Origin: Trema orientale | Lineage: Eukaryota > Streptophyta > Magnoliopsida > Rosales > Cannabaceae | Assembly: GCA_002914845.1 (NCBI GenBank) | Contig: JXTC01000286.1 | Coordinates: 301,036 to 365,035, forward strand | Direction: 5' to 3' | Length of the DNA stretch: 64,000 bases | In this document: piece by piece, positions 59,785-64,000 of the stretch | How the letters are laid out: every line of letters begins with the position of its first letter | How positions within the stretch are numbered: position 1 is the stretch's first letter | Notes under the pieces: model-generated | Database searches by the model: none | Told to the model about the DNA's origin: nothing | Seen by the model: the letters and a program-made list of their open reading frames with translations, nothing else | Position numbers and translations under genes: made by a program

Positions 59785-60600
59785 AAAAAAAAAACCTAAG
59801 GGATAGAAACATTAATATATACTGGAAAAGTAAAATCATAAAAAACTCTAACAGCAAATAGAAACAAAAATAAAGAAAGATACAAAAATAAAAGCCCGCA
59901 CACCACTGTTCATGCATGAAAAAAGGAATATATCAAGCAAATTTAACGATCCAAAACAAAGATGAAATCCCACAAAAAAAAAATGATAAAAGAATAAGAT
60001 TCAGGAGGGAAAAAAAAATGCCAGACAAAGAAGCGAGACCAACAAACCCACAAAGAGAATTAGAAAAGCAAAAACTTAGCAAAATCCAGATCTGAAGAAC
60101 CACATTTACATCAAAAAATCAGCAGTCAAAGAACAGAAAGTTAAAAAAAAATCCACAAGTCGAGGAATACCGAGAAAAGAGGCCGAAGGGGGAAAAAAAA
60201 AGAAAAATAAATTAAGAATTTAACAACCAAAAAAATATCCAACGCCAAAAAAAAAGAAGCCATAATATGAGAAAAGAAGAACGAGACAAAGAGAAAGAGG
60301 GAAAAAGCATCTGAGAAAAGAGAAGAAAGAGAGAAACAATGACCCATGAAAAAGAGAGAGAACATAGGGTCTGAGACAAGCTAGGGAGAAAACCCATCCA
60401 AATACCCAAAAGCCCCCTTCCCAAATCACCCACTCCAATCATATACTCAAGGGCAGCTTCAGTAAAGTCACAAACACAAAATTACAGAGAAAATCCATAT
60501 CTACAACCCCACACCAGAAGGGCAAAAATGTAAAACCACCATTAAGACCAGAAAAAAAAAATTAAATTAAAAAAAAAACAAAAGCCTCTACAGTGATTCC

Positions 60601-63413
60601 CTCCCCAACTTTAGATATATATAATAATATGATTTCTTTTTGAAGTAAAAACCACCTTAATTTTTGAGGGTATAATTTTCTTATTTTATAGTTTGATGGC
60701 CAACAGAGTCGATAAATCATATTTTAAATTGAAAAGGAAGGGGAAATGGACTTGGATAGTAGTATTGTTGGAGCCAATTAATTTTTTAGTAGTATTTTTG
60801 ACAATGATATTTCTAGGAAAATTTTTTCCTTTTCTAGAATTTTTTTTTGAGATAAATAAATAGGTTCCAATGTTACCCTTTGGAGAAATCAAAGCAAAAT
60901 TACCCAAAATTTCTCTCTCTCTCTCTCTTGACTTTTTGATTTAGTATTTCTTTTTTATTATTATTGTTTTTAAGATTTGAAAATTTAACGTTTGAAACAG
61001 TCACTATGAAATTTAGTGACCACTTTGAATATGGTCATTAGTTTAGTAACTATTTTTAACAAGTTCACTCTTTTAGACGTTACTTTTATGAAAAATAAAT
61101 TCTCAGAATCTATGGGAGAGGAAGTGAACATGGAGGAAAAAAAGTATAGAGTAAAAATAGAGTTTATAGAAGCTTAAATGCCCAAAAATCATGAATTATA
61201 GATAATTTTTTTATCAAAATTGAGTTTTTTTTTTACCTTACCTACATTCCCTCCTCTCTTCTCTCTTTATTTGTTGTTAGAATGATCATTTTGTCAATTC
61301 ATAAGCTGGAATAGTAAATGTAGTCTTAAAAAAGTCATTTTGAACCAAAGCACTACTATCAAGGTCTATTTTTCATAAAAGAAGGTCGAATTTATGAAGC
61401 GTGAAAGTTTTCTTAAATGTTTTTTTTTGAAGAATAACTTTTGTTAAATGTTTGTATTTTAGATGATAGCCAGTATTAATAAAGTTGACAATAATTTGGT
61501 TTTGTAAAAATGAAGTGACGAATTTTCTAGAATCATATTATACCCGAACCCTTCCTTACACCAAGTAAAACTAAAAACTCTTTCTTACCCATTGGCTTAT
61601 AAAGGTCCTCATTGAAAGCTAAATACAAATTAAAATGAGTGAAAATAAGAGAGAAGGTTGAACGAAAAAGTAAAAAGAGAGAGGCTGAATTGTCTTATTT
61701 AGTATCTTTTTCTTATTGTTTCTGTTGAGGGGGTGACCAACCAAACCAAGATCAGTTTCATCTTATTTGGGCAAATTGCATACTAATTAATGGTGTCTAC
61801 GAAAGATCCACATGTGAAAGGAGAGAAATTCTACAATCAACGCCCTGTTGCCAACCAAGCATGTCATTAAACTGCCTAATTTTAGAGGATCAATATGTGC
61901 ATGCTAGTATCAATATGTGCATACAACTAGCGTCAAATCATTGAGGATCATTCCTCATCAATGCATAGATAATTTATGCCTAGTTAGCATGATCAACATA
62001 AGACAATCAATGCCTTGTCACTAAGAATCAATCCTCATTAGCACACTTAACAACTCGTACCTAATCAATTGATATCGATCATTATAACTGACAACTAACG
62101 CGGTATCGATCATTATAACTGCTAATGCCTAATTAGTATATATCAATCGCCATCGATTTTCCGCTACAACTAGCACTATCAACATATTAGTCAAATGTAG
62201 TAAATGCAATTAAATGAACAAGTTCTGGTCAATATAGACATCTAGCTCTACTATAAATACCACATTCCACATGGGGTCAAGGTATGCCAACTTTTTGAGG
62301 GGCACCATATGGTATAGTATTTGGGTAAAAAAGAATGGAGAATATTTTTTTTAGTGTAATATTTGGAGTAATGAATTGGAGATGAAAAAAAAAAAATAAT
62401 AATGTTACTCCATTTTAGCGTTTTGATTACTCTCAAATAAAGTTTTGGATTGGAGATAGCTTAAAAATTACTATTTTTTTTTTCTTTTCGTATTTAAGAA
62501 ATGTACAACACCACTCCAAGTCAAGTTGTTCAACCAACATTCCATTTTTCTGCGAAGACTCTCATGCTACCAATTTTAAGACACGTCCACAACCTATTAG
62601 AACAATGTTATGAAAATTTTTGGTGCTAAGCATCAAGCACCTGTGAAACCTACGTATAAATTTTGTGACGGATCCTAGCTTCAACTAGTGCATGGACTAG
62701 GGACACGAATGTCCTTTAGATTTTTCAACATATTATTCTCTAGATTACCTAACAAACGAGTGAAATATGAAAAAAGTATTGGTCATCTTCTGATAAAAAG
62801 AAAAGGCATCTTTGTGAAATTCACAAAACCAGACACAATAACGACCAATATAATCAATATTTCGGACAAACGTAACTTGATGCTACCAACTTAAAGCAAT
62901 CACTTGAAATTTTCTTTTCCACTATTATCAACAAATACAAAGAATATTTAGATGTTAATGTACAAATGTCAATATGTAACACTAATCCAGAGGTTAGCAC
63001 CAAACCATATAGGTAATTTACATCTTTCTTAGTTCTAAAAAGAATCGATATACTAAAAAGACATGCACTACCAATTCCAACTAATTGTCAAACCCACCAC
63101 TAGCTTCTACAAACCTGAGAAACCTTCTTAGTATTATATTGTCTAGAGAGTTCAGCATCTCTCCTCGTCGAGCAATATCTGTACAATATTACCACGGAAA
63201 TTCATGGTGCACCTTTGTCGTTCCACAAAACCTATGAGCTTCAAAAGTTGAGCTTCTCTACCATTGAAGGCAACAAAATCAAGAAACCAAAGTATGCAGA
63301 CACCCTTCTCCTAGGGACAAGTGTTTCCTTTGTGTTTACAACAAACGAGAAGTATAGTCTTCAATTCTTCAAACAAATCTTCTTGGGATAGTAGTTTCAG
63401 ATCGAGAGTAGAG
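60601..63413. other. Gene-free stretch and 3' flank of the exportin gene
   Basis: Mostly AT-rich sequence with a CT run at 60911-60929. At about 61740-62290 there is a less AT-rich block with short direct repeats (ATCAATATGTGCAT and TATCGATCATTATAACTG each twice) that ends with CTCTACTATAAATACC. This looks like the promoter part of an LTR, but no ends were found. 62900-63413 probably includes the 3' untranslated region of the exportin gene. Confidence 0.4.
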
Positions 63414-63551
63414 TTATTTCACACGAAATTCATGCCTGAATACAGTCAGATTCTGGGTGAACTTGTCCCTGTTCTTCGAATCCAAGCTTCGAGTAACATC
63501 AGCCATTAGTTTGTCAAAGCACAAGCAAAGCCGTTGATGCTGATCCCCTGG
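63414..63551 (-). CDS. XPO7: Exportin-7 homologue, last exon (gene continues past the right edge)
   Basis: Exportin-7 (RanBP16) is a Ran-dependent nuclear transport receptor of the importin-beta family, made of HEAT repeats. The minus-strand segment after a CTTACAG acceptor encodes 45 residues in phase 0 and a TAA stop: PGDQHQRLCLCFDKLMADV, then TRSLDSKNRDKFTQNL, then an FRHEFRVK end. The KNRD-FTQNL segment followed by F-R is the conserved C-terminus of exportin-7 in animals and plants (human: LLTKNRDRFTQNLSAFR). All earlier exons must lie beyond 64000, so integrity of the gene cannot be judged. Confidence 0.82.
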   Translation of the reverse strand, partial: PGDQHQRLCLCFDKLMADVTRSLDSKNRDKFTQNLTVFRHEFRVK

Positions 63552-64000
63552 CTGTAAGATGAGAAACACAATTACTCGTGTCAAGGATGACAGTATACAT
63601 GCAGACAATAAATAGAGATAGGAATGCCAATATTGGGACCAATCATCCTAGAATATTCAAATTTGTTTTCGGTCAGAGCTAAGGGTCGTCCTCTCCTTTT
63701 TCAAAATTCCCCCTTCTTCCTCTTCCCTCTTCTAGTTCTAACTCGGGATTTGCTTTCCCTCAATAGTCCAATATATTTAAATTGATCTTTTTCTTTTTTA
63801 TTTTCTTCTTTTTTTTTGTGAGTGGTGTTTAAATTCTTAAAACCAAAGGGTGGTCCACCACAAATCCAATACATGCGTACAAAACAAACCAAGTTCTAAC
63901 ACTGGAAATCTTAAAATTTTAAAACCAGGAAATAGGAAAAAAGGTTTCACCAATAATACGAAAAAGCATAAAGTTCTTCATAGAAAAGAAGACTGGAAAA
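63552..64000 (-). other. Last intron of the exportin-7 gene, partial
   Basis: No further exon was recognised up to the window edge. The sequence is T-rich on the minus strand in parts, with a GA/CT-rich patch near 63700-63740, as expected for intron sequence. Confidence 0.55.

Larger units (their letters stand above)
57290..60600 (-). other. A-rich (plus strand) skewed block, possibly a transcription unit on the minus strand
   Basis: Over some 3.3 kb the plus strand is strongly A-rich and T-poor, apart from the inserted MITEs. Read on the minus strand, it is T-rich like plant introns and begins near 60600 with a leader-like stretch (CTGCCCTTGAG, GGAGTGGGTGATTTGGG) and CT-rich patches at 60290-60360. 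No conserved open frame was found; the Phe-rich frames follow from T runs. It could be the 5' part of a long or non-coding transcript. Confidence 0.3.

Noticed and set aside
54928-60442. Several Phe/Leu/Ser-rich frames of 60-100 codons on the minus strand, possible membrane proteins
   Set aside because: They mirror poly-A tracts on the plus strand and break at every change of composition.

Overview
This window is AT-rich, intron-rich and packed with transposon remains, and every recognisable gene is of flowering-plant type: a plant subtilase, a P-class PPR protein, NO CATALASE ACTIVITY 1 (NCA1), and the C-terminal exon of a plant exportin-7. The proteins and repeats fit a eudicot. A Rosales/Cannabaceae-type genome is only a weak guess.

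Layout. 1-356 is the edge of a Copia-like LTR. 3757-15765 (minus) holds a complete secreted subtilase gene of the SBT5.2/CRSP kind. Its eleven exons, mapped by splice sites, join into one open frame of 765 codons plus stop with an intact Asp-His-Asn-Ser catalytic set; its large introns carry small DNA elements and a striking TCGA-rich palindromic array. 15.9-34.7 kb is a transposon graveyard: two solo LTRs of one family in opposite orientation (17228-19174 and 32547-34726), Copia-like LTR pieces as an inverted pair, a fossil Ty3/gypsy reverse transcriptase, a fossil Athila/Tat-like LTR-PBS-gag segment, several MITEs, and a broken copy of the last subtilase exon (28391-29000). 34.9-36.2 kb holds eroded copies of NCA1 exons just downstream of an intronless PPR gene (36323-38608, minus). 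39.4-45.4 kb is a cluster of duplicated AT-rich repeats and foldback elements, ending in a 1.2 kb element with 50-bp inverted ends. 47.4-52.3 kb holds NCA1 (minus; seven coding exons plus a leader exon; 384 residues) with a 5'-truncated LINE in one intron and two unassigned exon-like segments behind it. 52.4-62.9 kb has no recognisable gene. It contains a 3.3 kb strand-skewed block (57.3-60.6 kb) carrying four MITEs, three of them near-perfect hairpins of one family. 63414-63551 is the last exon of an exportin-7 gene that continues beyond the right edge.

How the genes relate: they do not form an operon or pathway. The subtilase would act in the cell wall space, the PPR protein in an organelle (probably mitochondrial RNA), NCA1 in the cytosol as a catalase activator, and exportin-7 at the nuclear pore. 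The local history is one of duplication followed by decay (subtilase last exon, NCA1 exons 6-8) and repeated transposon insertion. I found no clear novel enzyme system. The best leads are the TCGA dyad array, the hairpin MITE trio, the NCA1 relic beside the PPR gene with the Cys-Pro motifs of NCA1 itself, the unassigned two-exon C-terminus at 47.4-47.9 kb, and the skewed, possibly transcribed block.
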